From Nocardioides aquaticus (GTDB lineage: Bacteria > Actinomycetota > Actinomycetes > Propionibacteriales > Nocardioidaceae), in NCBI RefSeq assembly GCF_018459925.1, contig NZ_CP075371.1, forward strand, positions 3,038,001-3,102,000: 64,000 bases of DNA, given 5' to 3'. The position numbers and the translations under genes are program-made. Shown here in pieces: positions 1 through 7,891 of the stretch; position 1 is the first letter of the stretch; every line of letters starts with the position of its first letter. The notes under the pieces are model-generated. The model saw only the letters and a program-made list of their open reading frames with translations. It searched no databases and was not told where the DNA came from.

Positions 1-757
1 AGTGGTTGGTCTTCTCCCGCGCGGCGAGCCCGCCGGGGTAGGAGGCGACCGGCGTGTCGTAGAGCCCCATGTCGCACAGCCAGGTCATCACGTCGCGGCC
101 GCGGTAGCGGCGCGCCACCCGGGGCGCGTCGCCGACCGCGAGGTGCACCCGCCGACCGGCCAGGTGGAGGTCCTCGGCGATCTGGGCGCCCGACTGCCCG
201 GAACCGACGACCAGGACGGCGCCGGCGGGCAGCTGGTCGGGGTGGCGGTAGTCGGCCGACTGGAGCTGGGTCACGGCCGGGTCGAGGGCCGGCGCCCACG
301 CCGGCACGATCGGCAGGTGATAGCCGCCGGTCGCGATCACGACGTGGTCGGCGGTCATCGTGGCCGGGCCGTCGGGACCCTGGGTGGTGAGCACGAACCC
401 GCCACCGTCCCGCTCCGTCAGCCGGGTCACCGCCGTGTGCTCGCGCACCGGCGGACCGAAGGTGGCGGGGTAGCCGGCCAACCAGGCCACGACCTCCTCG
501 CGGGTCATGAAGCCGTCGGGGTCCGGGCCGTCGTAGGCGTAGCCCGGCAGCCGGCACTGCCAGTTCGGCGTGACCAGGGTGAAGGAGTCCCAGCGGCTGT
601 CGGTCCACTCGTGGGTCAGGGTGCGGGCCTCGAGCACGACGTGGTCGACGCCGTCGCGGGTCAGGCACCAGCTGGTGGACAGCCCGGCCTGGCCACCGCC
701 GACGACGGCGACCTCGTGGTGCTCGGTCTCGTCGTGCTGGGACGGGTACGGGGTCAT
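1..757 (-). CDS. MSMEG_0569-family flavin-dependent oxidoreductase (C-terminus cut by window edge)
   Basis: Reading leftward from an ATG at 757, 252 residues are visible and the frame runs off the left edge. A dinucleotide-binding motif GGGQAG lies at residues 20-25 and a second one, GSGQSG, near residue 183; this is the two-Rossmann layout of FAD/NADPH monooxygenases of the YUCCA/FMO type. The ATG overlaps the stop of the upstream gene (ATGA), so it is translationally coupled and is the most distal visible gene of the nitrilase operon. Family members occur in nitrogen-starvation nitrilase clusters (established). The substrate is unknown. Confidence 0.85.
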   Translation of the reverse strand, partial: MTPYPSQHDETEHHEVAVVGGGQAGLSTSWCLTRDGVDHVVLEARTLTHEWTDSRWDSFTLVTPNWQCRLPGYAYDGPDPDGFMTREEVVAWLAGYPATFGPPVREHTAVTRLTERDGGGFVLTTQGPDGPATMTADHVVIATGGYHLPIVPAWAPALDPAVTQLQSADYRHPDQLPAGAVLVVGSGQSGAQIAEDLHLAGRRVHLAVGDAPRVARRYRGRDVMTWLCDMGLYDTPVASYPGGLAAREKTNH

Positions 758-1056
758 CTGGTCTCCTCCGGGAGCGGCGGCCACATCGCGACCACCTCGA
801 CGAGGGCGGTGGGGTCGTAGGACGCGGCCGAGCGGCGGACCTGGGCGACGGTGGCGGCCGCGGAGGTGCAGGCGAACCCGTACCGCTCGCGGACGCGGTC
901 GCTGGCGGTGGCCATCGCGCGGGCGGCCCGGTCGGTCAGCTCGGTGACGGTGTAGGTCGCCCCGGCGGCGAGGTGGTCGTGGACCACCAGCGACGGCGAG
1001 TAGCACTCCTCCACCCGGCCGTCGGGCCAGCGGACGGCGAAGCTCATCTCAGGCAT
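754..1056 (-). CDS. MSMEG_0570-family nitrogen starvation response protein
   Basis: About 100 residues starting MPEMSFAVRWPDG, followed by a region rich in Thr and Ala that contains TYTVTELTDRAARAM. Length, sequence style and position between nitrilase and flavoprotein match the small MSMEG_0570 family found only in this cluster. The ATG at 1056 overlaps the nitrilase stop; an internal ATG at 1047 would also work. No catalytic motif is visible and the function is unknown. The stop overlaps the start of the flavoprotein. Confidence 0.8.
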   Translation of the reverse strand: MPEMSFAVRWPDGRVEECYSPSLVVHDHLAAGATYTVTELTDRAARAMATASDRVRERYGFACTSAAATVAQVRRSAASYDPTALVEVVAMWPPLPEETR

Positions 1057-1915
1057 GCGCGGCCACCCGGTCGTAGTCGTAGAGCTCCGGTCGGCGGTCG
1101 CCGAGGTGGAACATCGAACGGCGCGCGGTGCCGAGCACCTCGTCGACGTCGAGGGTGGCCACGGCCATCCCGGCGTCGGCGCCGGTGGAGGCCAGCACGT
1201 CACCGCCCGGGCCGACGACCTTGGCGTGGGAGACGAAGCGCAGCGAGCCGAAGGTGCCGACCTGGTTGGAGGCCAGCCACACGACCTGGTTCTCGAGCGC
1301 GCGGGCCTGGTCGAAGATGTTGAACCGGTGGGTCCACCGGTCCTCGGCGATCGAGCCGGCGGTGGCGGTGCGGGAGGCCGGCCAGGCCGAGATGCAGGCG
1401 ATGATCCCGGCGCCGTCGAGCGCCAGCGCGCGGGCCGACTCGGGGAAGGCCTTGTCGTAGCAGATCAGCGCCCCGACCCGTCCGGCCGGCGTGTCGAAGG
1501 CGCGGAGGTCCTCCCCCGCCGCGTAGTGCAGGTCCTCGCCCAGCGGCTGGTGCACCTTGCGGTGCACGCCGAGCACGCCCTCGCCGCTGACCACGGCCGC
1601 GCTGTTGTAGCGCAGCGGGCCGTCGGCCTCGCAGAACCCCACCACCACCGTCATCTCCCGCGCCGCCGCGGCGACCCGGCGCAGCTCGGGCCCGGCGAGG
1701 TCGAGGACCGGGGGCAGCGAGTCGGGCTCCTCGTCGTGGGTGCCGTCGCGGCCGCGTCCCAGGGCGGAGAGGTACCCGCCCAGGCAGGCCTCCGGCAGCG
1801 CCAGCACGGACACGCCGCGGGCCCTGGCCTGGGCGGTGAGGGTCTCGACCTGGGCCAGGTCGGCGTCCAGGTCGCGGCCGAAGCCGGCGGCCACGGCCGC
1901 CACGCTGGTGCTCAT
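1049..1915 (-). CDS. Nitrilase of the Nit1C/Sll0784 type
   Basis: 288 residues with the full carbon-nitrogen hydrolase triad: Glu42 in LALPEACLGGY, Lys120 in HRKVHQPLGEDLHY, and Cys152 in ALICYDKAFPES. It should hydrolyse a small nitrile to the acid and ammonia; related Nit1C clusters have been linked to growth on cyanide in Pseudomonas (established, substrate here inferred). The ATG at 1915 overlaps the last codon of the upstream GNAT-AIR gene (ATG inside ...CGATGA), so the two are coupled. Length is a little short for nitrilases (about 300-340) but normal for this subfamily. Confidence 0.92.
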   Translation of the reverse strand: MSTSVAAVAAGFGRDLDADLAQVETLTAQARARGVSVLALPEACLGGYLSALGRGRDGTHDEEPDSLPPVLDLAGPELRRVAAAAREMTVVVGFCEADGPLRYNSAAVVSGEGVLGVHRKVHQPLGEDLHYAAGEDLRAFDTPAGRVGALICYDKAFPESARALALDGAGIIACISAWPASRTATAGSIAEDRWTHRFNIFDQARALENQVVWLASNQVGTFGSLRFVSHAKVVGPGGDVLASTGADAGMAVATLDVDEVLGTARRSMFHLGDRRPELYDYDRVAAHA

Positions 1916-3405
1916 CGGTGGTCCTCTCGGTGGGGGTGTCGGTCGGGTCGTCGGTCGGGTCGTCGGTCGGGGGTCGTTCGGCCGGCCGGGCCGAGCCCGG
2001 TGACCCCGGCGGCCACGGCCTCGGTGACCACGCCGTCGGGCCAGCGCAGCCCGACGCCGGCACCGGCCTCGAGCGCGCCGCAGGCCGCGGAGGTGAGGAA
2101 GCCGGGGAGGGCCTCGCCGGGCGTGCGCGAGGGCGCGTCGGTGGTGACGACGGCGAAGCCGGGGAAGCAGGTCAGCCAGTCGCCGGCCGCGGCGTCGGCC
2201 GGGGCGGGGACGTCGGCGACGTCGAGCACGGCGCGGCAGCCGCTGGCCTCGGCGAGCATGCCCACGGTGCCGACGAGGCCGGCCATGGAGACGTCCTTCG
2301 CGGCGGCCGGGGCGAGGGCGGGCACGACGCCGGCCAGCGCCTGGAGCTCGGCGGAGGTGCGGTGGGAGGAGGAGTCCCACTGGGCGCCGGTGTAGCCCGG
2401 CCTCCAGGCGCCGCCGAGGTCGGCGGTGACCCGCACCGCGTGGCCGGGGCGCCCGCCGGCACCGGGCACGGGCGCGGCCGCCCGGCCCAGGGCGGTCACC
2501 GACAGGGCGGCGGGGACACCGGTCTGGGTGTGCCCGCCCAGGACGGGGACGCCCCAGGCGCGGGAGGCCTCGCCGAGCCCGCGCAGGATGCGGCGGGTGA
2601 AGGAGGCGTCGCGCCCGGCGACGGCGTCGAGCAGCCCGACGGGCGTGGCGCCCATGGCGCACAGGTCGTTGACGTTGACCAGGACCGCGCACCAGCCGGC
2701 CCACTCCGGGTCCCGCTCGACCATCGCGGGCAGGATCGCGTCGCAGGCGGCGACCAGGTCGCTGCCGGGCACGGGCGAGGCGTCGTCGCCGAGGAACCCG
2801 GCCGGGCTGGTGACGAGGCCGTCGAGCAGGCCGCCGAGCGCGGCCTTGGTCGAGGCCACCAGCCGTTGGACCCGCGCGAGCGGCCAGTCGACCTCGACGT
2901 GCGGGTGGCCGTGCAGGTGGGTGCGGCCGCGGACCTGCCAGCCGAGACGGCGGAACAGCACCTCGTTCTGCGCCTGCACGGTGGCGTCGAAGCGCAGGGC
3001 TCCGGCCGACTCGGCCTCGGCGCAGGCGGCGCGGACCAGGGAGGCGCCGACGCCCAGGCCGACCCGGGCGTCGGGGGCGACGACCAGCCGGGAGCCGCGC
3101 CACCACCCCGGGTCGTGTCCCGGGGCGACCGCGGGGTGGTGGGCGGGGTGGACCCGGACGCCGCCGAGCACGTCGCCGTCCGGGGACCGGGCGACGAGCA
3201 CGCGGGTGCGGGGGTCCTCGTCGACGTCGTCCGCGTCGGTGGTGGCGAAGAGGCCCTGCTCGGCCACGAAGGCGTCGTGGCGCAGCCGGCGGTAGGCGGC
3301 GAGGTCGGCGCCGGCGGCGGGTACGACGACGTACGCCTCGGGGTCGACGGCGGCGGGAGTGCGCGGGCGTCCGGTGAGGACGACGTCGCCGACCAGCCCG
3401 GTCAC
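1912..3405 (-). CDS. Fusion of GNAT acetyltransferase (Sll0786-like) and AIR-synthase-related domain (Sll0787-like)
   Basis: 497 residues from a GTG at 3405 that overlaps the radical SAM stop (GTGA). Residues about 25-170 form a GNAT fold (AYRRLRHDAFVAEQGLF, then SRLVVAPDARVGLGVGASLV as the acetyl-CoA loop). Residues about 178-480 are PurM/AIR-synthase-like (VNVNDLCAMGATPVGLLDAV, GGHTQTGVPAALSVTALG). In cyanobacteria these are two genes, Sll0786 and Sll0787; here they are one frame. The last 20 residues are low-complexity PDRR repeats from a 12-nt tandem repeat. Predicted ATP-dependent and acetyl-CoA-dependent steps, substrate unknown. Confidence 0.88.
   Translation of the reverse strand: MTGLVGDVVLTGRPRTPAAVDPEAYVVVPAAGADLAAYRRLRHDAFVAEQGLFATTDADDVDEDPRTRVLVARSPDGDVLGGVRVHPAHHPAVAPGHDPGWWRGSRLVVAPDARVGLGVGASLVRAACAEAESAGALRFDATVQAQNEVLFRRLGWQVRGRTHLHGHPHVEVDWPLARVQRLVASTKAALGGLLDGLVTSPAGFLGDDASPVPGSDLVAACDAILPAMVERDPEWAGWCAVLVNVNDLCAMGATPVGLLDAVAGRDASFTRRILRGLGEASRAWGVPVLGGHTQTGVPAALSVTALGRAAAPVPGAGGRPGHAVRVTADLGGAWRPGYTGAQWDSSSHRTSAELQALAGVVPALAPAAAKDVSMAGLVGTVGMLAEASGCRAVLDVADVPAPADAAAGDWLTCFPGFAVVTTDAPSRTPGEALPGFLTSAACGALEAGAGVGLRWPDGVVTEAVAAGVTGLGPAGRTTPDRRPDRRPDRHPHREDHR
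1941..1972. repeat. 12-nt tandem repeat at the 3' end of the GNAT-AIR gene
   Basis: The unit GGTCGGGTCGTC occurs twice in a row from 1941 to 1964 and continues partly after that. It encodes the PDRR-PDRR-PDRH tail of the fusion protein, just before the nitrilase start codon. Slipped-strand expansion is the likely origin; frame is kept because the unit is a multiple of three. Confidence 0.7.
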
Positions 3406-4499
3406 GACGCCTGCTCCGCGGCCGACGGGCAGGCGCCGAGCGCCGAGCAGGCGCCGCAGGCCGCGCAGCCCGCGGCCTGGTCGGCCCCGGCCATCCCGGC
3501 CTCGCGCAGCGCCTCGGCGACACGGGAGGTGGCGTCGTAGACCAGCTCGTGCGGCGGGGCGCCGACGCCGTCGACGTCGGTGGCCAGGGTGCCGGCCAGC
3601 GGGCGGAACGGCACGACGAAGGGGTAGACGCCGGTCGCGATCAGCTCGCGGGCGCCGGCGACGAGCTCGTCGGGGTCCTCGCCGAGACCGATCAGCAGGT
3701 AGGTCGAGACCTGGTTCCAGCCGAAGACGCGGACGGCCTCGGCCCAGGCCGCGCGGTACTCCGCCATCGGCACGACCCCCTTGGAGGGCATCCACCGGCG
3801 GCGGACGTCGTCGTCGAGCGACTCGACGTGGATGCCGATCGAGCGGGCGCCGGCGTCGTACAGCTCCTGGAGGGTGGCGAGGTCGCCGGGCGGCTCGCAC
3901 TGCACCTGGATCGGGAGGTCGGGCAGCACCTCGCGGACCGCGCGCACGCAGCGGGCGAGGTGGGTGGCGCCGCGGTCGCGGCCGTTCGAGGTGCCGGTGG
4001 TCATCACCATCTGGCTGATGCCGTCGAGCTCGTACGCCGCCTGGGCGACCTCGGCGACCTGCGCGGGGGTCTTGACCGCGACCGTCGAGCCCTGGCGCAG
4101 CGACTCCTCGATCGCGCAGAAGCGGCAGCGCTCGGCCTCCTCGTAGCGCACGCAGGTCTGCACGACCGTGGTGGCGAGCACGTGCGCGGAGTGCAGGCGG
4201 GCGAGCTTCTCGTACGGCACGCCGTCGGCGGTGGTGAGGTCGTAGAACCGTGGCCGGGCCACCGACTCGACGCCCATCCCGGTGTCGGCCCCGTCGAGCA
4301 GGAGCCGCCCGCCGGCCACGGAGTACGGGCTGCGGGGGTTGAGCGGGACGGCCGCGCCGACGCCGTCGAGGAGCACGTGCCCGTCGTCGCTGGGGCCCGC
4401 GCCGGCGCGGCGCGCGACGGGCGCGTCGAGCAGGCGGATGCCCTGGATCGCGACGTCGACACGGGTCGAGCGCGGGGACGGGGTGTGCGGCGCGGCCAT
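3402..4499 (-). CDS. MSMEG_0568-family radical SAM protein
   Basis: 365 residues from ATG 4499 (MAAPHTPSPRSTRVDVAIQ). The putative [4Fe-4S] motif is C116-X8-C125-X2-C128 (TCVRYEEAERCRFCAI), wider than the usual CX3CX2C, which is typical of the odd motif reported for this family. A TIM-barrel-like stretch follows (MTTGTSNGRD, IQVQCEPPG, IGIHVESLD). The C-terminus has a second cysteine cluster (GCAACGACSALGACP, about 345-358) that could hold an auxiliary cluster. It sits between the Sll0783-like gene (8 nt away) and the GNAT-AIR gene (overlap). Its product is unknown. Confidence 0.88.
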   Translation of the reverse strand: MAAPHTPSPRSTRVDVAIQGIRLLDAPVARRAGAGPSDDGHVLLDGVGAAVPLNPRSPYSVAGGRLLLDGADTGMGVESVARPRFYDLTTADGVPYEKLARLHSAHVLATTVVQTCVRYEEAERCRFCAIEESLRQGSTVAVKTPAQVAEVAQAAYELDGISQMVMTTGTSNGRDRGATHLARCVRAVREVLPDLPIQVQCEPPGDLATLQELYDAGARSIGIHVESLDDDVRRRWMPSKGVVPMAEYRAAWAEAVRVFGWNQVSTYLLIGLGEDPDELVAGARELIATGVYPFVVPFRPLAGTLATDVDGVGAPPHELVYDATSRVAEALREAGMAGADQAAGCAACGACSALGACPSAAEQAS

Positions 4500-4507
4500 C
4501 TCGCGCC

Positions 4508-5032
4508 TCAGAGGTTGTAGACGGAGTTGATGATGGCGCCCTTGTTGGCGTAGTGGATGACCGCGTCCTGGACGTCCAGCGGGTGGCACGGGATGACGCC
4601 CTCGATCACGTCCTCCTCGCGGCAGCCGTGCAGTGCGAGGCCGAAGCGGCAGCAGAAGACGGTGCCGCCCTCGGCGATGAAGGTCTTCACGGAGTCGTTC
4701 ATGTTCTGGTTGCCGGGGAAGGCCACGTCCCCGGTGGTCGGGAAGCCGCGGGTGTCCATGCAGGCCAGCGCGCCGGGGCCGTAGAAGTAGAGCGCCGAGT
4801 CGAAGCCCTTGCGCAGCGCGCGGGTGGCCTGGAGGACGGCCACGAAGCTGACCGACGACTCGTGCGGGATCCCGTGGACGAGCGTGAGGTAGCTCTGGCC
4901 CTCGGAGGCCTGGTAGTCGGGGAAGATCTTGGTCGAGCCGTAGAGGTTGGTCCCCTTGGCCTGCGAGGGGTGCGGGATCTCCCCGACGGACTTCTCGATG
5001 TTGGCCATGATCTCGTCGTCGAACGCGGGCAT
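4508..5032 (-). CDS. MSMEG_0572/Sll0783-family protein of the nitrilase cluster
   Basis: 174 residues, MPAFDDEIMANIEKSVGEIP at the N-terminus. It matches the conserved first protein of Nit1C clusters (Sll0783 / MSMEG_0572), with a DsrE-like feel (ATRALRKGFDSALYFYGPGA, FCCRFGLALHGC with conserved cysteines). ATG 5032 has a good ribosome site (AGGAGA about 6 nt before). Biochemical role unknown. It is 57 nt after the amidohydrolase stop, in the same direction. Confidence 0.87.
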   Translation of the reverse strand: MPAFDDEIMANIEKSVGEIPHPSQAKGTNLYGSTKIFPDYQASEGQSYLTLVHGIPHESSVSFVAVLQATRALRKGFDSALYFYGPGALACMDTRGFPTTGDVAFPGNQNMNDSVKTFIAEGGTVFCCRFGLALHGCREEDVIEGVIPCHPLDVQDAVIHYANKGAIINSVYNL

Positions 5033-5089
5033 CGCTTCTCCTGTGGGTCGGTCGGGTGGTGCGGGTGGGTGGTGCCGGTCGTGCTGCTC

Positions 5090-5917
5090 TCAGCCGTAGA
5101 GGGCCTCGAAGTTCTCGGTGAAGAAGGCGCGGGACAGCTCACCGTCGCCGGCGGCCGCGCGCAGCCGGGCGTGCTCGCCGGCGAAGTCGCCCCAGGGGGT
5201 GTCGGTGGCGAACAGGACGCGCTCGTGACCGACCCCGCGCCGCTCGATCTCCGCCACCAGCCAGGTGGGCGCGAAGCCGATGGCCCACGAGGTGTCGGTG
5301 TAGACCTGCTTGCCGGCCTCGATCCAGTCGAAGAGCCGGCCGCCGATGAGCTTGAGGTGCCCGCTCATCCCGCCGCCGAGGTGGACCAGGTGGATCTTGG
5401 TGTCGTCGCCGTACCGGTCGACGAGGTGGCCGATCCGGTCGACGTCGGACGCGGCGCCGGGACTGGTGTGCACGTGCACGACCAGGTCGTGCGCGGCGGC
5501 GGTGGTGAAGATCCGGTCCAGTTGCTCGGCGCAGTCCGGGTCGTCGGGTGCGCCGCCGAGCAGGAAGCTGGTCTTGAGGGCGGCCACCCCCTCCTCGCCG
5601 ACGAGGGCGAGGGCGCCGTCGTTGCGCGCCGCGTCCGAGGCCTTGGGCGAGACCCACAGCCCGCAGCGGACCCGCTCGTCGGCCTGGGCGGCCTCGAGCG
5701 CGAGCGGGTTCAGGTCGAAGGCGACTTGCGGGTCGGGCACGCCGTAGTTCGGCAGCACCAGCGTCCGCTCGATCCCCTCGGCGTCGAGCGAGGCCAGGAA
5801 GTCCCGGACGGTGGCCCGGGCGGTGGTGTCCGGCCGGACCGGCGGCCCGCCGTAGAACGGGTACGCCGGCAGCACGCCGATGTGGCGGTGCGCGTCGTCG
5901 ATGTGCTGCTTCCCCAT
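5090..5917 (-). CDS. Amidohydrolase-family TIM-barrel metal-dependent hydrolase
   Basis: 275 residues from ATG 5917 (MGKQHIDDAHRHIGV). Metal-ligand candidates are the HRH near residue 10-12, HVHT, HLVHLGGG and the late Asp in FATDTPWGDF, the layout of COG2159 amidohydrolases (decarboxylase/hydrolase type). It is the first gene of the nitrilase operon, which suggests that it processes an acid or amide made from the nitrile (inference). The reading frame stays open far upstream but that part is low-complexity and has no homology features. Confidence 0.83.
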   Translation of the reverse strand: MGKQHIDDAHRHIGVLPAYPFYGGPPVRPDTTARATVRDFLASLDAEGIERTLVLPNYGVPDPQVAFDLNPLALEAAQADERVRCGLWVSPKASDAARNDGALALVGEEGVAALKTSFLLGGAPDDPDCAEQLDRIFTTAAAHDLVVHVHTSPGAASDVDRIGHLVDRYGDDTKIHLVHLGGGMSGHLKLIGGRLFDWIEAGKQVYTDTSWAIGFAPTWLVAEIERRGVGHERVLFATDTPWGDFAGEHARLRAAAGDGELSRAFFTENFEALYG

Positions 5918-5940
5918 GCCGACGAGCCTGCGCGTCCGTC

Positions 5941-5956
5941 GTTTCGGAATGGTTTC
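5941..5956 (-). promoter_or_regulatory. Candidate GlnR half-sites upstream of the nitrilase operon
   Basis: On the minus strand the sequence reads GAAAC-n6-GAAAC, 24 nt before the amidohydrolase ATG. The actinobacterial GlnR site is gTnAC-n6-GaAAC, so nine of ten defined bases fit. GlnR control would match the nitrogen-starvation role of the cluster. The gap to the start is short and no clear -10 is visible between, so this could also act by repression. Confidence 0.4.
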
Positions 5957-6064
5957 GACAGGAATGCGGAGCCGGACCGGGGAGGTAAGGATCGTGTGAC
6001 CTGTCCCGGCCCCACGTTTCCGGCGGCTACCGGGTGGGCGGTGGCTGGGACCGCCCAACGGCAC

Positions 6065-6130
6065 GGTGGTCGAGGAGCGAGCGCCGGCCCCGGTGGTCGA
6101 GGAGGGAGCGCCGGCGAGCGTCTCGAGGCC
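6065..6130 (-). repeat. REP-like intergenic palindromic repeat, two units
   Basis: Contains GGTGGTCGAGGAGCGAGCG and GGTGGTCGAGGAGGGAGCG followed by GAGCGTCTCGAGG. This is the reverse-complement orientation of the repeats at 7892-8086, so the HNH gene lies between inverted copies. Another copy is at 23479-23521. Confidence 0.8.
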
Positions 6131-6160
6131 CCCTCCACAACCCCCACACCGACCTAGCGT

Positions 6161-6176
6161 TCGAACGCGTGTTCGA
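6161..6176. promoter_or_regulatory. LexA binding site (SOS box)
   Basis: TCGAACGCGTGTTCGA is a perfect 16-bp palindrome that matches the actinobacterial/mycobacterial SOS consensus TCGAAC-N4-GTTCGA. It touches a -10 element (TATACT, 6178-6183) so bound LexA would block the promoter of the HNH gene. Confidence 0.92.
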
Positions 6177-6177
6177 G

Positions 6178-6183
6178 TATACT
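6178..6183 (+). promoter_or_regulatory. -10 element of a likely leaderless promoter
   Basis: TATACT lies 6 nt before the ATG at 6190. Transcription would start on or next to the A of the start codon, giving a leaderless mRNA, which is common in actinobacteria. No ribosome-binding site is present. Confidence 0.75.
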
Positions 6184-6189
6184 GGATGC

Positions 6190-7740
6190 ATGACCACCAC
6201 CCCCCACACCGACGACGACAGCACCGGGCCCGACCCGACGCTCGACGTCCCGGTCGAGGCTGCAGTGCAGGTCGAAGCCGTGATGTCGCCGGACCCGTCG
6301 TTCTGGGAATGGGTCCACGCCCTCGACACCACACGTGAGGCCACCCGGGCCGCCCTGCTGGCCGAGGTCAAGGACGCGAAAGCAGTCCGTGCCGCCGCCG
6401 AGGTCCGGGTCCTGCAGACCATCGTGGGCTGGTGCGTGGCCAACGAGGCCCTCACCGACGACGAAGCGATGTGGATCGCCGGCTACGGCGACCACGGCCT
6501 CGCCCTCGGCGGCATCGGCTGCCCCCTGGTCCGCGAGTCCGCCGTCATCGAGCTCTCCGCCGTCCTCGGCGTCTCCACCCGGTCCGGTGCCAACCAGGTC
6601 GCCATCACCCTCGAGCTGCGGTACCGGCTACCCCGGTTGTGGGAAAGCGTCACCTCCGGCGCCTGCCCGGTGTGGCGGGCACGCCAGGTCGCAGAGAAGA
6701 CCATGAGCCTGTGCGAGGACGGCGCCGCCGAGGTCGACCGACTCGTCGCCCCCTTCGCCCACTCCATCTCCTACGCCCAGCTGACCCGGATCACCGACGA
6801 GGCCCTCCTACGCTGGGACCCCGAAGCGGCCGAGGAGAAGCGGAAAGCAGCCGCTGACGGCAGGTACTGCCGCATCGGGCTGAGTGGGCACGTCGATGGC
6901 ACCGTGCAGCTCGACGCCGGACTCGACCTCGCCGACGCGATCGCCCTCGAAACAGCCGTCAGCGACCGGGCGAAGACCCTCGCCGCCGACGGGTCCACCG
7001 AGTCGTTGGACGTCCGCCGCTCCCAGGCCCTCGGCTCCCTCGCCCTCGGCGAACAGACCCTCCCCGACGGCCAGGAGCAGGCGTCACCGGCGACCGGCAA
7101 GCACCTGGTGCTGTACGCCCACATCCCCGGCGCCGTCTTCAACCCCCTGTTCTGCACCACCAGCCCTACCAGCGCGTCCCAGCTCTCCCGCCTGGACCAC
7201 CGCCACCCCGCCAAGGGACCGATCACCACCGCCCAGGTCCGCCAGTGGGCACAGACCGCCGCCTCGATCACGATCCGGCCGGTCATCGATCTCGCCGAGT
7301 CCATCCATTGCGACTCCTACGAGTGCTCCGACCGCCTCAAGGAACAGACCGCCCTACGCGATCTGACGTGCGTGTTCCCCTGGTGCACCAACCCCGCCGT
7401 CTACTCCGACATGGACCACGTCATCCCCCACCCCGAAGGCCCCACCGAGACAGGGAACGTCGCCCCCGCCTGCCGCCAGCACCACCGCGCGAAGACCCAC
7501 ATGGGATGGCACTACGACGTCCTCGGACCCGGGCTCTACCGCTGGCGAAGTCCCGCCGGCCAGCGGTACCTCAGGTCCCACGCCGGGACCCATCCCCTCG
7601 ACGAGCTCCCACCAGGGCCACCACCCGACCCACTGCCCGAGCAACCCGACACCACCCCGTACCAGGCACCGCCCCCGGTACCGGACGATCCCGACGGCGC
7701 CGCCGAGCCTCCACCCCGCAACGACACCCCACCCTTCTGA
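6190..7740 (+). CDS. DUF222 / 13E12-type HNH endonuclease
   Basis: 516 residues. The N-terminal and central part is the DUF222 helical region (WVHALDTTREATRAALLAEV, DLADAIALETAVSDRAKTLA). The HNH nuclease region covers about 392-440: CVFPWCTNPAVYSDMDHVIP, then TGNVAPACRQHHRAKTH, with zinc-type Cys pairs and the catalytic D-H. The C-terminus is Pro-rich. These genes belong to the 13E12 repeat family, several of whose mycobacterial members are LexA-regulated (established). The perfect SOS box and leaderless start here fit that. The gene is bracketed by inverted REP-like repeats, which suggests that it is mobile or recombination-prone. Confidence 0.93.
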   Translation: MTTTPHTDDDSTGPDPTLDVPVEAAVQVEAVMSPDPSFWEWVHALDTTREATRAALLAEVKDAKAVRAAAEVRVLQTIVGWCVANEALTDDEAMWIAGYGDHGLALGGIGCPLVRESAVIELSAVLGVSTRSGANQVAITLELRYRLPRLWESVTSGACPVWRARQVAEKTMSLCEDGAAEVDRLVAPFAHSISYAQLTRITDEALLRWDPEAAEEKRKAAADGRYCRIGLSGHVDGTVQLDAGLDLADAIALETAVSDRAKTLAADGSTESLDVRRSQALGSLALGEQTLPDGQEQASPATGKHLVLYAHIPGAVFNPLFCTTSPTSASQLSRLDHRHPAKGPITTAQVRQWAQTAASITIRPVIDLAESIHCDSYECSDRLKEQTALRDLTCVFPWCTNPAVYSDMDHVIPHPEGPTETGNVAPACRQHHRAKTHMGWHYDVLGPGLYRWRSPAGQRYLRSHAGTHPLDELPPGPPPDPLPEQPDTTPYQAPPPVPDDPDGAAEPPPRNDTPPF

Positions 7741-7826
7741 CCCACCCACCGCTGACACCCCAGCAGCAGCCGTACCGCCGGACCAGGCACGCCCACCGGC
7801 GGTACCGGCACGCCCACCCCAGCCCC

Positions 7827-7875
7827 GTCGACGTGTGATCTGCACGCACCAGATGCATGCAGATCACACGTCGAC
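7827..7875 (+). terminator. Perfect 18-bp hairpin after the HNH gene
   Basis: GTCGACGTGTGATCTGCA (7827-7844) pairs with 7858-7875 around a 13-nt loop. It begins 86 nt after the stop of the HNH gene. There is no T-tract, which is common for actinobacterial terminators. The stem is not especially GC-rich, so it could also be a protein-binding dyad. Confidence 0.55.
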
Positions 7876-7891
7876 CACCGCACCGGGTCCC

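Noticed and set aside
5918..6334. Long N-terminal extension of the amidohydrolase frame
   Set aside because: Arg/Gly-rich low-complexity translation across REP repeats and the SOS box; family similarity begins at the ATG at 5917.
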